This document shows positions 6,450 through 14,315 of a DNA stretch of 17,316 nucleotides, one piece after another. The position numbers were made by a program, and so were the translations under genes. The notes under the pieces were generated by a model. It searched no databases. It worked only from the letters and a program-made list of their open reading frames with translations, and had not been told where the DNA came from. Every line of letters begins with the position of its first letter. Within the stretch, counting starts at the first letter, position 1. This DNA comes from CALACW01 sp002431305 (GTDB lineage Bacteria; Bacillota; Clostridia; Oscillospirales; Acutalibacteraceae): NCBI GenBank assembly GCA_937890355.1, contig CALACW010000154.1, forward strand, positions 1-17,316. Reading direction: 5' to 3'.

Positions 6450-7838
6450 ATGGATGAAAACAAATACAGAGGTTCGATCGTAAAAGTAATAGGAATGTCG
6501 GATACGGGCGAAAAAATTCCAGCAGCTTCCGGCAGAATATCAACACAGCCCGGCAATGCAAGCGCGATACTTGAAAAATCACTCGACCCTCAAAAAAATG
6601 CAAAGCTTATTTCAAAAGTAACAAAATCTGGACACAATTCAACGATAGAACACACTGTTTTTAACCTTGCTTTTCAGGATGTTTCCGTATTCTGCGAGCA
6701 GTTTATCATTGAATTCAGACTCGCTTCATTTACCGTCAAATCAAGACGTTACGTAGACTTCGGCTCAGACGGCTACTACGTTCCGTTCATCGGAGACAAA
6801 TATGAAGAAGAATTCAAAAAAACAATGGATTCTTTTTATGACGATTATAATTATTTCGTCGAGAACGGCATTCCAAAAGAGGATGCGAGATTCGTACTTC
6901 CCTACTGTTTAAAAAGCAATTTTTTCTGTACAGTTAATGCAAGAGAGCTTCTTCACATGATTCAGGCGATGCTTTTCGGCAGAGGAAGCGCGTTTATTGA
7001 ACTTAAAAATCTCGGAGAACAGCTTTTTGAACAGATAGAAAAGTTAACGCCCGGAATATGCACCGATTTCTTTGCAAGACGGCCTAAATTAAGCGATAAA
7101 ATCAATATCGGATTCCGCTTTGACGATATGAAGAAACCGGACAGTTTAAATAAAAACGTACAGCTTCTTTCATATACACTGGACGCACAGAAAACCATTG
7201 CGCGCACAGCACTTGTTGAATCAAGGCAGTACACTGCCGATACAATCGAGAATATTGTTTCCGACGAAACAAACGTTAAAAAGATAATCGACATCGTTAT
7301 GGATTCGTCGCGTCCGCGCCCGCTTGAAACAGCAAGCTATACATTCAGAATCAACGGCGTTTCGCTTTCTACAATAACGCACTTTACGCGTCACAGAATG
7401 CAGAGTCTTTCCATTCCGTCTCTGACTTTAACGGACAGAACGAAATATATTATTCCCGACACAGTCAGAGCAAATCCCGAGTTTTTAAAGAGATATACCG
7501 ATGCATTCTCGAGAATTAACGAATTATACACTCATTTAAAGTACGAAGGACTTGATGAAGAACTGCTGGTTTACTGTCAGCTGAGCGGAAACACGCTTGA
7601 CATCGTTTCAACAATGAACGCTCGCGAGCTTAAAGTATTCTTTTCTCTGCGCACTTGCAGCAGAGCTCAGTGGGAAATAAGAAGATACGCACACGACATG
7701 CTTACGGAGCTTCGCAGAGTCGACCCGTATTTGTTTGAAAAATTCGGACCGAGCTGTTTTATGTCATCATGTCCGGAAGGCGCATTTTCATGCGGAAAAG
7801 CCGCCGAGATAAAAGAATACTACGGTAAAAAAAGATGA
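6450..7838 (+). CDS. thyX: Flavin-dependent thymidylate synthase, long two-domain ThyX
   Basis: A 462-residue protein made of two ThyX-like halves, about twice the usual 220-260 residues. ThyX makes dTMP from dUMP with FAD, NADPH and methylene-THF. Half 1 (about 1-210) has GHNSTIEH (61-68), the remnant E88-F-R90-x7-S98-R-R-Y101 of the ThyX motif, and NAREL (163-167). Half 2 (about 240-435) has the exact R314-H-R316-x7-S324 motif, NAREL (390-394) and RAQWEIRR (405-412). A C-terminal cysteine patch (C436, C441, C448) follows. Neither half has every canonical element, so they probably build the active site together; long ThyX proteins of this kind are known, for example in chlamydiae. It starts an operon and overlaps the methyltransferase gene by ATGA. 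Activity is inferred, but the fold call is strong. Confidence 0.85.
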   Translation: MDENKYRGSIVKVIGMSDTGEKIPAASGRISTQPGNASAILEKSLDPQKNAKLISKVTKSGHNSTIEHTVFNLAFQDVSVFCEQFIIEFRLASFTVKSRRYVDFGSDGYYVPFIGDKYEEEFKKTMDSFYDDYNYFVENGIPKEDARFVLPYCLKSNFFCTVNARELLHMIQAMLFGRGSAFIELKNLGEQLFEQIEKLTPGICTDFFARRPKLSDKINIGFRFDDMKKPDSLNKNVQLLSYTLDAQKTIARTALVESRQYTADTIENIVSDETNVKKIIDIVMDSSRPRPLETASYTFRINGVSLSTITHFTRHRMQSLSIPSLTLTDRTKYIIPDTVRANPEFLKRYTDAFSRINELYTHLKYEGLDEELLVYCQLSGNTLDIVSTMNARELKVFFSLRTCSRAQWEIRRYAHDMLTELRRVDPYLFEKFGPSCFMSSCPEGAFSCGKAAEIKEYYGKKR

Positions 7839-8566
7839 GTAATTACGGTTACTTTGCACAAGTATACGATTCGCTTACTAAAAATGTTGAATACGAAAAA
7901 CGCGCCGAATACATATTTTCTCTTTTAAACCAAAACGGTATAAATTCCGGAATTATGCTTGATCTCGCATGCGGGACGGGCACTCTTTCAAAGTATTTTT
8001 CTGATTACGGATTTGACATGATTCTAACCGATAATTCCCCCGATATGCTTGCAAAAGCAAAACAAAAGAATCCCGGTGCGCTGATTCTGTGTCAGGATAT
8101 GACCGAACTTGACCTTTACGGTACGATAGACTGCGCCGTATGTTCGCTTGATTCTATAAATCACCTGACAAGAATTTTGGATGTGAGAAAGACTTTCGAT
8201 AAGGTTTCTCTGTTTATGAATCCGGGAGGAATATTCATATTTGATGTAAATACTGTATATAAACACCGTAAAATTCTCGCCGACAATGCTTTTGTTTACG
8301 AAACGGATTCATCATACTGCGTCTGGCAGAATTCGCTTAACAAAAAAACGGACGAGGTAAGTATAACACTTGACATATTCACAAAAGAAAAAAAATTGTA
8401 TTCAAGACATACGGAATCATTTTCCGAACGCGCATATGATATTAAAAACATAAAAAAATGGCTTGAATACAGCGGATTCAGGATCAAAAGCATTTTCGGC
8501 GAAATGACATATGAGCCCGCAAAGGAAGACGACCAGCGCGTTTATTTCGTCGCTGGAAAAATATAA
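7835..8566 (+). CDS. Class I SAM-dependent methyltransferase
   Basis: A 243-residue cytoplasmic protein with the Rossmann-like methyltransferase fold. Motif I, the SAM glycine loop, is LDLACGTGT (residues 42-50); D66 after strand 2 fits the SAM ribose ligand; QDM (87-89) is the usual acidic adenine-contact site; and SLDSINHL (104-111) is the motif IV region. An N-terminal YxxxYD (about residues 6-12) is typical of the UbiE/Methyltransf_25-like small-molecule group. The substrate cannot be read from the sequence. The ATG overlaps the thyX stop as ATGA, so translation is coupled; hslO follows after 19 nt. A run of seven A just before the overlap puts this gene in the -1 frame of thyX. Confidence 0.85.
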   Translation: MSNYGYFAQVYDSLTKNVEYEKRAEYIFSLLNQNGINSGIMLDLACGTGTLSKYFSDYGFDMILTDNSPDMLAKAKQKNPGALILCQDMTELDLYGTIDCAVCSLDSINHLTRILDVRKTFDKVSLFMNPGGIFIFDVNTVYKHRKILADNAFVYETDSSYCVWQNSLNKKTDEVSITLDIFTKEKKLYSRHTESFSERAYDIKNIKKWLEYSGFRIKSIFGEMTYEPAKEDDQRVYFVAGKI

Positions 8567-8585
8567 ACACAGGAGATAAAAAATA

Positions 8586-9455
8586 ATGAGTAAACTTGTA
8601 CGCTGTATTTCCGAAGACGGAACCCTTATGATTATGGCGGCAGACACTTCGGATATAGTTTTTGAAGCACAGAAAATTCATTCGACATCAAAAGTTTGCA
8701 CTGCGGCTATGGGCAGACTTTTAACGGCGGCAGTCATGATGGGCAGTATGCTCAAGGGCGACACCGACTCTCTTACATTGAGAATCAACGGAAACGGTCC
8801 GTGCGGTTCAGTCATAGCCGTTTGTGACAGCCACGGCAGAGCAAAATCGTATATTTCAGACGGAAATATTGAACTGCCGTTAAATAAAAAAGGCAAACTC
8901 GATGTAGGCGGAGCAGTCGGAACGGACGGTTCGCTGACTGTAATAAAAGACCTGGGGCTGGCAGAACCGTATGTCGGACAGGTGCCTATAGTCTCGGGAG
9001 AAATCGCGGAGGATATTACGGCTTATTACGCAACGAGCGAACAAACTCCGACTGTCTGCGCGCTCGGTGTTCTCGTAAATCAGGACAAAACAGTCGCATA
9101 TGCCGGCGGTTTTATGATTCAGCTCCTGCCGACTGCCGCCGAAGACACGATAGATAAAGTTGAAAGATGCATAAAAGGCATAAAAAGCGTTACAGATATG
9201 ATGAAGGACGGCTTAACACCAGAACAGATATGTCATACCGTACTGCCCGAATTCAACATAGAAGTTCTCGACGAGCAGGAACCCGTGTACGAATGCAATT
9301 GTTCGAGAGAAAAAGTAATCAGAGCGATAATGTCAGCCGGTAAAGATGAATTACTTGACATGGCTAAGGACAAAGAAACAAAAGTTAAATGCCATTTCTG
9401 CAACAAGGAATACACCTTTACATCTGACGAAATAAAGAAACTCGCCGAAAGTTAA
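8586..9455 (+). CDS. hslO: Hsp33 redox-regulated chaperone
   Basis: A 289-residue cytoplasmic holdase that is off when reduced and zinc-bound, and becomes an ATP-independent chaperone after oxidative unfolding. The N-terminal domain shows the family's GNGPCG (69-74) and GGxVGTDGxLTVIKDLG (about 108-124) stretches. The C-terminal zinc switch is complete: C237-x-C239, then C269-x-x-C272, which gives the expected CxC-x29-CxxC spacing. Length matches E. coli Hsp33 (about 290). AGGAGA (8571-8576) lies 9 nt before the ATG. It is the last gene of the thyX operon and ends at the terminator at 9477-9509. Confidence 0.96.
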   Translation: MSKLVRCISEDGTLMIMAADTSDIVFEAQKIHSTSKVCTAAMGRLLTAAVMMGSMLKGDTDSLTLRINGNGPCGSVIAVCDSHGRAKSYISDGNIELPLNKKGKLDVGGAVGTDGSLTVIKDLGLAEPYVGQVPIVSGEIAEDITAYYATSEQTPTVCALGVLVNQDKTVAYAGGFMIQLLPTAAEDTIDKVERCIKGIKSVTDMMKDGLTPEQICHTVLPEFNIEVLDEQEPVYECNCSREKVIRAIMSAGKDELLDMAKDKETKVKCHFCNKEYTFTSDEIKKLAES

Positions 9456-9476
9456 TTACTTTACAACAAAATATAA

Positions 9477-9509
9477 AAACCGAGTCCGTTCAGTATACAG
9501 ACTCGGTTT
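9477..9509. terminator. Bidirectional intrinsic terminator
   Basis: A perfect 10-bp stem, AAACCGAGTC (9477-9486) with GACTCGGTTT (9500-9509), and a 13-nt loop. The plus side runs into TTTCTT; the minus side runs into TTTTTATATTTT, so it should work better for the convergent DUF1846 gene. Confidence 0.9.
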
Positions 9510-9527
9510 CTTACATGTCATATTCTA

Positions 9528-11012
9528 TTATCTGTGATAAAGTTTTTTTGTCTGATATTTCGGCTCGCAAGTCATATTAACTCCGAGCTTATTAAATATG
9601 TTTTCATCAACATGCGAAAGAATTACGGTAGAATGCCCCTCGGTATTTTTAAGTTCTGCCAGCTGTTCCATTGCTCTCTGAGCGTCGGGGTCGGTAACGG
9701 CGCATATGGATAGCGCTATCAGAATTTCATCCGTGTGAAGTCTCGGATTTCTGTTACCCATATGTCCGAGTTTAAGTTTCTGTATCGGCTCTATAACCTG
9801 AGGAGAAATGAGAAGTTTGTCATCGTCTATGTCAGCGAGAGTTTTTAATGCGTTTAAAAGGCATGCGGCAGACGAACCGAGTAAAGAAGATGTCTTTCCG
9901 GTTACTATTCTGCCGTCGTTAAGTTCGAGTGCAACAGCGGGTCCCCCGGTTTGTTCACTTTTGTCAGCTGCCGCCTTAACAACCGGTCTGTCATCGGACG
10001 AAATGCAGAGCTGAGTCATAAGGGTTTCGATTTTCGAAACCTCCGACTGAGATGCCAGCCCTTGGGTCACAGCACACATAGACTTATAATAACGGCGGAT
10101 TATCTCCTGCTCGCTTGCTTTGCATACGTTGTCATCGTCGCATATTCCGAATCCCGCCATATTGACACCCATGTCCGTTGGGCTTTTATAAGGACATGAA
10201 TCCGAAATTTTCTCGAATATAGCTTTTAAGACAGGAAAAATCTCAATATCTCTATTATAATTAACGGTTGTTTCGCCGTATGCTTCGAGATGGTACGGGT
10301 CAATCATATTAACATCGGAAAGGTCCGCGGTCGCCGCCTCATACGCGACGTTTACCGGATGTTTGAGAGGAATATTCCATATCGGGAAGGTCTCATATTT
10401 CGCATATCCGGCACGGACACCGCGTTTATGCTCATGATAAAGCTGCGAAAGACATGTTGCCATTTTACCGCTTCCCGGTCCGGGGGCTGTAACAACAATG
10501 AGTCTGCGGGAGGTTTCGATATAGTCGTTTTTTCCGAAACCGTCGTCGCTGACGATAAGAGGAATATTATTCGGGTAATCTTCTATTATGTAATGCCTGT
10601 AAACCTTAACGCCGAGCGAATTAAGTCTTTTTTCGAATGCTTCGGCTGCTTTCTGTCCCGTATAATGGGTTATAACAACACTTCCTACATACAGACCGCT
10701 TTCACGGAACGCGTCAATAAGTCTTAAAACCTCAAGGTCATATGTAATGCCGAGGTCTCCTCTGCGCTTGTTTTTCTCAATAGCGTCGGCACTTATGACT
10801 ATAATAATTTCAGACTGATCTTTGAGCTTATTAAGCATACGAATCTTACTGTCGGGACAAAATCCCGGGAGAACGCGCGACGCATGATAGTCGTCAAAAA
10901 GCTTGCCCCCGAATTCAAGGTAAAGTTTATCGCCGAACTGATCAATTCTTTTAAGAATATTTTCGGACTGTAAAGAAAGATATTTGTCGTTGTCAAAGCC
11001 GATGTTATTCAT
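9528..11012 (-). CDS. DUF1846 / UPF0371 family protein
   Basis: A 494-residue cytoplasmic protein whose length and sequence fit the conserved DUF1846 (UPF0371) family of Firmicutes and Actinobacteria, whose function I do not know to be settled. Visible blocks include GFDNDKYL near the N-terminus, EIIIVISADAIEKNKRRGDLGITYD (about 68-92), and a phosphate-binding-like loop TAPGPGSGK (175-183), close to a Walker A (GxxxxGK) and likely to bind a nucleotide or phosphate. HPVNVAYEAATADL (218-231) and DPYHLEAYGETTVNYNRDIE (238-257) also look family-conserved. ATG 11012 is preceded by AAGGGG, and a promoter lies at 11046-11074. It is monocistronic and divergent from the DUF2207 gene. A kinase- or ligase-like role is only a guess from the loop. 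Confidence 0.88.
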   Translation of the reverse strand: MNNIGFDNDKYLSLQSENILKRIDQFGDKLYLEFGGKLFDDYHASRVLPGFCPDSKIRMLNKLKDQSEIIIVISADAIEKNKRRGDLGITYDLEVLRLIDAFRESGLYVGSVVITHYTGQKAAEAFEKRLNSLGVKVYRHYIIEDYPNNIPLIVSDDGFGKNDYIETSRRLIVVTAPGPGSGKMATCLSQLYHEHKRGVRAGYAKYETFPIWNIPLKHPVNVAYEAATADLSDVNMIDPYHLEAYGETTVNYNRDIEIFPVLKAIFEKISDSCPYKSPTDMGVNMAGFGICDDDNVCKASEQEIIRRYYKSMCAVTQGLASQSEVSKIETLMTQLCISSDDRPVVKAAADKSEQTGGPAVALELNDGRIVTGKTSSLLGSSAACLLNALKTLADIDDDKLLISPQVIEPIQKLKLGHMGNRNPRLHTDEILIALSICAVTDPDAQRAMEQLAELKNTEGHSTVILSHVDENIFNKLGVNMTCEPKYQTKKLYHR

Positions 11013-11045
11013 TTATGTACCCCTTGTCGTCAAAATACATCATAG

Positions 11046-11074
11046 ACTATATCATAAATATCGTGCTCTTTCAA
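11046..11074 (-). promoter_or_regulatory. Promoter for the DUF1846 gene
   Basis: On the minus strand: TTGAAA (11069-11074), 17 bp, TATAGT (11046-11051) preceded by TGA, an extended -10. Confidence 0.75.
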
Positions 11075-11111
11075 CATTTTTTTCAAAAGACGTTAAAATA
11101 TATTCTCTCTA

Positions 11112-11140
11112 TTGATTTAATCGGGCGAATATGGTACATT
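11112..11140 (+). promoter_or_regulatory. Promoter for the DUF2207 gene
   Basis: TTGATT (11112-11117), 17 bp, TACATT (11135-11140) preceded by TGG. AAGGTGA (11157-11163) then sets up the ATG at 11170. The -10 is imperfect, so the promoter may be moderate. Confidence 0.55.
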
Positions 11141-11169
11141 ATAAATATCATATACTAAGGTGATGTTTT

Positions 11170-12705
11170 ATGAAAAAAAGAATCATTTCGGTTTTCTTTA
11201 CCGTTTTATTAATCATATCGGTGTATATAACCGCGTCTGCACAGACCCCCCCCGCATTCAATAAAGTTGACGTTACCATCCGCGTCGGAGCCGACGGCAA
11301 TTTGAGCGTTACCGAAGAATGGGACGTTACTTTTTTCGGCTCGGACGCTCAAAAAGTTTTTACGCGTTCAATAGAACTGCCGGAAAGCAAAGATTTAAAA
11401 TCCGTTGAAAAATATGATTCTGTAGGCAATATAAGCGTTATTTCGGACTCAAAGTTTTACTACGATCCGAGCGAAACATCGACTTTAAAAGCCGACGGAA
11501 TGACAAGTTATTCGGGCTCTGACGGAAACGGTTCGTCATTATCCGTTACAAAAACAAGCAAAAACTGCAATATCGTATTCACAAAAACAACCGACGAAAA
11601 CGACCAGCATTTTATCGTTTCATATGTAATCACGGGAGCTGTAAAAAAGGATTCCGGCAAGGCAAGAATCTGTTACAGACTTTTCGGTTCAGATACCGGA
11701 ACTGTAAACAACGTTACTGTTACTGTTGTCGGAGATTGTATAAAAAAACAGGATGTCGGCATTCTCTCACTGAGTGATTTAAGCCCCGAGGTAACCGATT
11801 CTCAAGTTAAATTCAGTACACCGATGTACACAAGTACAATGACGATTGATATGACTGTAAATGCCGATGCATTCGATAAAGGCGCATTGTCGTCATACTC
11901 TAAATCCGCGGACGCATTTTCCGCATTTGCTAAGAAAGCAAAAATCGCAGTGCCCGTGCTTGCCGTCGCCGTCGCAATGATAGTTATATCAGTATTTAAA
12001 CTTTCGTCGGCAAAAAGAATAAAAAAGGAAATCGAGAATTCTACCGAATCATATATTTCCGAAGCTAAACTTCCCGACGGAGTTACTCTTCCGCAGGCTG
12101 CGAAACTTCTGACTGACATTTCTCCGTCTTCATCCAAAAAGCTGACTCAGAGAGCGTCGGGAATTTTTGTTCTTGCTGTTATTCAGCTTATAAAAGACGG
12201 ACTATTGTATAACAAAAACGGTGCAATAACAATAAACGCCTCGGGAATTAAAAACCTCGCCGAGCACGAAAAAATGATTGCCGAGATGTTTTTAAAATAT
12301 TCGGAAAATAAAAATGAAAATCTCGTTCTTACGAAAAATTCTCTTGACTCATTTATCCGAGATATCGATATATATCCCGATTACTATTATAATTTTGTAA
12401 GCAATTTCATTGATTTAATTCCAACAGGAGATAAAAAATTCTTTAAAACTCAGGAAAATAAAGAAATATATGCGTCCTGCGTGATGATAAAGAATGACTC
12501 GGGTACTCTATCCAATATTTCATCCGTCCTCTCAATGGTTATAAACGACCCGAATTCGGATGCAAGACAGATTCTCCCCGTCGGGCTTTATCCGCAGACT
12601 TCTGAATCGCTTGCATGTCCGCCGGCTGTAAATAACGGAACCGATTTATTTGTTTCTGCAATCTGTACTGCAAGTGCAAAAATCGACAGATTATTCAGAA
12701 AATAA
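11170..12705 (+). CDS. DUF2207 domain-containing membrane protein
   Basis: A 511-residue envelope protein. Residues 1-25 are a signal peptide ending TASAQ. The extracytoplasmic part (about 27-250) begins with the DUF2207 pattern VDVTIRVGADGNLSVTEEW and is beta-rich. One membrane helix spans about 259-277, followed by basic KRIKK, so the C-terminal 230 residues should be cytoplasmic. There, SGIFVLAVIQLIKDGLL (330-346) resembles the winged-helix-like piece of this family. Many relatives have a further hydrophobic pair near the C-terminus; I see none here. Function is unknown for the family. AAGGTGA precedes ATG 11170. The codons just after the signal peptide, ACC CCC CCC, form an eight-C run (11246-11253) that is unusual here and could be a slippage site. 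Confidence 0.8.
   Translation: MKKRIISVFFTVLLIISVYITASAQTPPAFNKVDVTIRVGADGNLSVTEEWDVTFFGSDAQKVFTRSIELPESKDLKSVEKYDSVGNISVISDSKFYYDPSETSTLKADGMTSYSGSDGNGSSLSVTKTSKNCNIVFTKTTDENDQHFIVSYVITGAVKKDSGKARICYRLFGSDTGTVNNVTVTVVGDCIKKQDVGILSLSDLSPEVTDSQVKFSTPMYTSTMTIDMTVNADAFDKGALSSYSKSADAFSAFAKKAKIAVPVLAVAVAMIVISVFKLSSAKRIKKEIENSTESYISEAKLPDGVTLPQAAKLLTDISPSSSKKLTQRASGIFVLAVIQLIKDGLLYNKNGAITINASGIKNLAEHEKMIAEMFLKYSENKNENLVLTKNSLDSFIRDIDIYPDYYYNFVSNFIDLIPTGDKKFFKTQENKEIYASCVMIKNDSGTLSNISSVLSMVINDPNSDARQILPVGLYPQTSESLACPPAVNNGTDLFVSAICTASAKIDRLFRK
11246..11253 (+). repeat. Eight-cytosine homopolymer tract
   Basis: Eight consecutive C lie within codons 26-28 of the DUF2207 gene (T-P-P), just after the predicted signal peptide. 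In this A/T-rich sequence it is the most conspicuous long C or G run. As read, the frame is open. Confidence 0.9.
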
Positions 12706-12718
12706 AAAAACATCATAA

Positions 12719-12752
12719 AAACGGAGCGGAAATTCAAAAATCCGCTCCGTTT
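12719..12752. terminator. Bidirectional intrinsic terminator
   Basis: A perfect 12-bp stem, AAACGGAGCGGA (12719-12730) with TCCGCTCCGTTT (12741-12752), and a 10-nt loop. The minus direction continues TTTTTATGATGTTTTTTT; the plus direction has a poorer T-tract. It separates the convergent DUF2207 and M28-like genes. Confidence 0.92.
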
Positions 12753-12762
12753 ATTGTATATA

Positions 12763-14238
12763 TTATCTTCTGTGTCTTAATCTGTTTAGAATTGATTTCG
12801 GGCTCTTCTTACCAAAAGTAATCATCGAATATCCGTCGCACGGACCTATCTGTCCGGCGGACATTTTGAGAAGTCTTTCGACGACATTTATAAACATATC
12901 AATCTGCTCAAACATGAGTTCCTCGTCGAATTTGTCCATCTCGGCGTTATCGCTGACTACACACAGACAGTCGGGCGCCGTAACCAGTGCGATATCGGGA
13001 ATACCGCAGTTAAACAAAGGCTGTCCTTCTCCGAAATGAAGGAAATTATGTCCGCGCATTGTAATAACTCTATATCTGTCTCTTTCCTTAACGCAGTCAA
13101 GGTAAAGTTTATCAAGCGTATCATTACCGGTATATGAAAGTTCCGTTTCAATATCGCCGACCTGCTTATACTCACCGTCAACATCTTTAAACATTTTACA
13201 TCCGAGATGTTCAATCGCAACGCCCGCAACCGCTTTCGTATGACCGCCGATGCCGTCCCACAAATCGCGGTGCATGGCAAGCCACTTTGATGTAGCCTGA
13301 ACTCCGCCGCCGGCAATTGTCTTAAATGCCGGAAGTCTGAAATGTCCTGACACGAAAACAAATATAAGACTTCTTTCAAGTTCTTTTCCGCGGAAATAAT
13401 CAATCATATTTAAAAGTGCAATAGGTCCGTTTTCCTCTATGCAGTTTGTTCCGTCCGTATGCGTGTTTATGATTATTGCCTCTTTTGTATTTTTACCTTC
13501 AAGAATCGTATAGAACGTTTCGGTAACAGCGCTTCTCTCCTTTTCGGCGACAAGCTTTAAATTGGCGATTTTATGTTCTTTTGCAGCCTCAAGTACTTTC
13601 TCTCCGTCGGATTCATTAACCCATATCGCGGGAATACCCTGATACGGCAGGATAAACGGAAGATACTGACCGTCAATTCGCTTGTCGGACATTCCTTTCC
13701 AAATACAAACTACAGCTTTAGCCCCGCAGGCTTTCGCAGCTTTTAAGAACGGAAAATTAACAAAGGCCGTAGCGACGGGACCGTCATATTTTTCAGGAAT
13801 CGAAACATCCTCCGGAAGAGATGAACGCTTATCAAACGCTATTTCACTCGGCAGAAAATTAAGTTCGTCTACACCTACAACGGCAATCCTGCCCTTCGCA
13901 TTCAGATAACCGAGTCGTTTATCGTCTACATGCACAAGCTCGGCAGTAACGCCGTCTTCATCAGTCTTACCCGAATAGGGAAAAACGGATGAAATATGAA
14001 TCTCCTCACCCTCTATTTTAAACGAGGATTCCTTTTCCTCCCAGCGCATAAAACGAAACGGGTCAGAATAAACATCCAGTCCTCGTTTCATAAGTTCCTT
14101 TTTAAGATAGCGAATAAAATTTCTGTGTCCCATATTACCCGTAAGTCTGGGACCAAACGAATTCATAAGTTTTATGTCTTTTAAAACTTTCTCAGGACTC
14201 GTTACCTTGTCGGCATACTTAATCATAAGTAAAAACAT
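12763..14238 (-). CDS. M28-like peptidase-fold protein with PA-like domain
   Basis: A 491-residue cytoplasmic protein with no signal peptide. Residues 15-60 resemble the start of M28 aminopeptidases (FGPRLTGNMGHRNFIRYL). A PA-like insert spans about 95-240, and the catalytic fold resumes at IIINTHTDGTNCIEENG (255-271). The first His and Asp (H260, D262) fit, but the usual Glu-Glu of M28 is GHF (298-300), and the SDHxxF region reads EGQPLF (404-409), with Gln in place of the last His ligand. H299, H344 (IEHLG) and E404 might offer other ligands. I recall related proteins in actinobacteria with the same EENG, GHF and EHLGC blocks, so this may be an established sub-clade. The start is ATG 14238 or ATG 14226; the AGAAGG upstream suits neither well. 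It is monocistronic. Confidence 0.75.
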   Translation of the reverse strand: MFLLMIKYADKVTSPEKVLKDIKLMNSFGPRLTGNMGHRNFIRYLKKELMKRGLDVYSDPFRFMRWEEKESSFKIEGEEIHISSVFPYSGKTDEDGVTAELVHVDDKRLGYLNAKGRIAVVGVDELNFLPSEIAFDKRSSLPEDVSIPEKYDGPVATAFVNFPFLKAAKACGAKAVVCIWKGMSDKRIDGQYLPFILPYQGIPAIWVNESDGEKVLEAAKEHKIANLKLVAEKERSAVTETFYTILEGKNTKEAIIINTHTDGTNCIEENGPIALLNMIDYFRGKELERSLIFVFVSGHFRLPAFKTIAGGGVQATSKWLAMHRDLWDGIGGHTKAVAGVAIEHLGCKMFKDVDGEYKQVGDIETELSYTGNDTLDKLYLDCVKERDRYRVITMRGHNFLHFGEGQPLFNCGIPDIALVTAPDCLCVVSDNAEMDKFDEELMFEQIDMFINVVERLLKMSAGQIGPCDGYSMITFGKKSPKSILNRLRHRR

Positions 14239-14264
14239 CTGCCTTCTGTAATATTTTTAATAAT

Positions 14265-14293
14265 ATTTTAACATGCTAATCGTCAGATGTCAA
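14265..14293 (-). promoter_or_regulatory. Promoter for the M28-like gene
   Basis: On the minus strand: perfect TTGACA (14288-14293), 17 bp, TAAAAT (14265-14270) preceded by TGT. The -35 box lies inside the dyad at 14281-14304. Confidence 0.85.
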
Positions 14294-14304
14294 TTATCTG
14301 TACG
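14281..14304. promoter_or_regulatory. Candidate operator dyad over the -35 box
   Basis: CGTCAGAT (14281-14288) pairs with ATCTGTACG (14296-14304), eight bases each side with one bulged T, around GTCAATT. A protein bound here would cover the -35 box of the M28-like promoter. No binding protein can be named from the sequence. Confidence 0.35.
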
Positions 14305-14315
14305 GCTACAAAACT

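Noticed and set aside
6325..6603. 92-codon minus-strand frame over the thyX promoter and start
   Set aside because: It crosses the thyX promoter and coding start, and its product is cysteine- and phenylalanine-rich without a motif or ribosome-binding site.
6450..9455. Anti-phage or nucleotide-modification cassette (ThyX plus methyltransferase)
   Set aside because: Phage-type hypermodification loci come with other phage genes; here the partner is the housekeeping hslO and the surroundings are chromosomal.
10290..10727. 145-codon open frame on the plus strand inside the DUF1846 gene
   Set aside because: It is antisense to a well-supported gene, has no ribosome-binding site or recognisable motif, and reads like a codon shadow.
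12957..13403. 148-codon frame on the minus strand within the M28-like gene
   Set aside because: It is an alternative frame of the same strand with low-complexity composition; the main frame has clear domain motifs.
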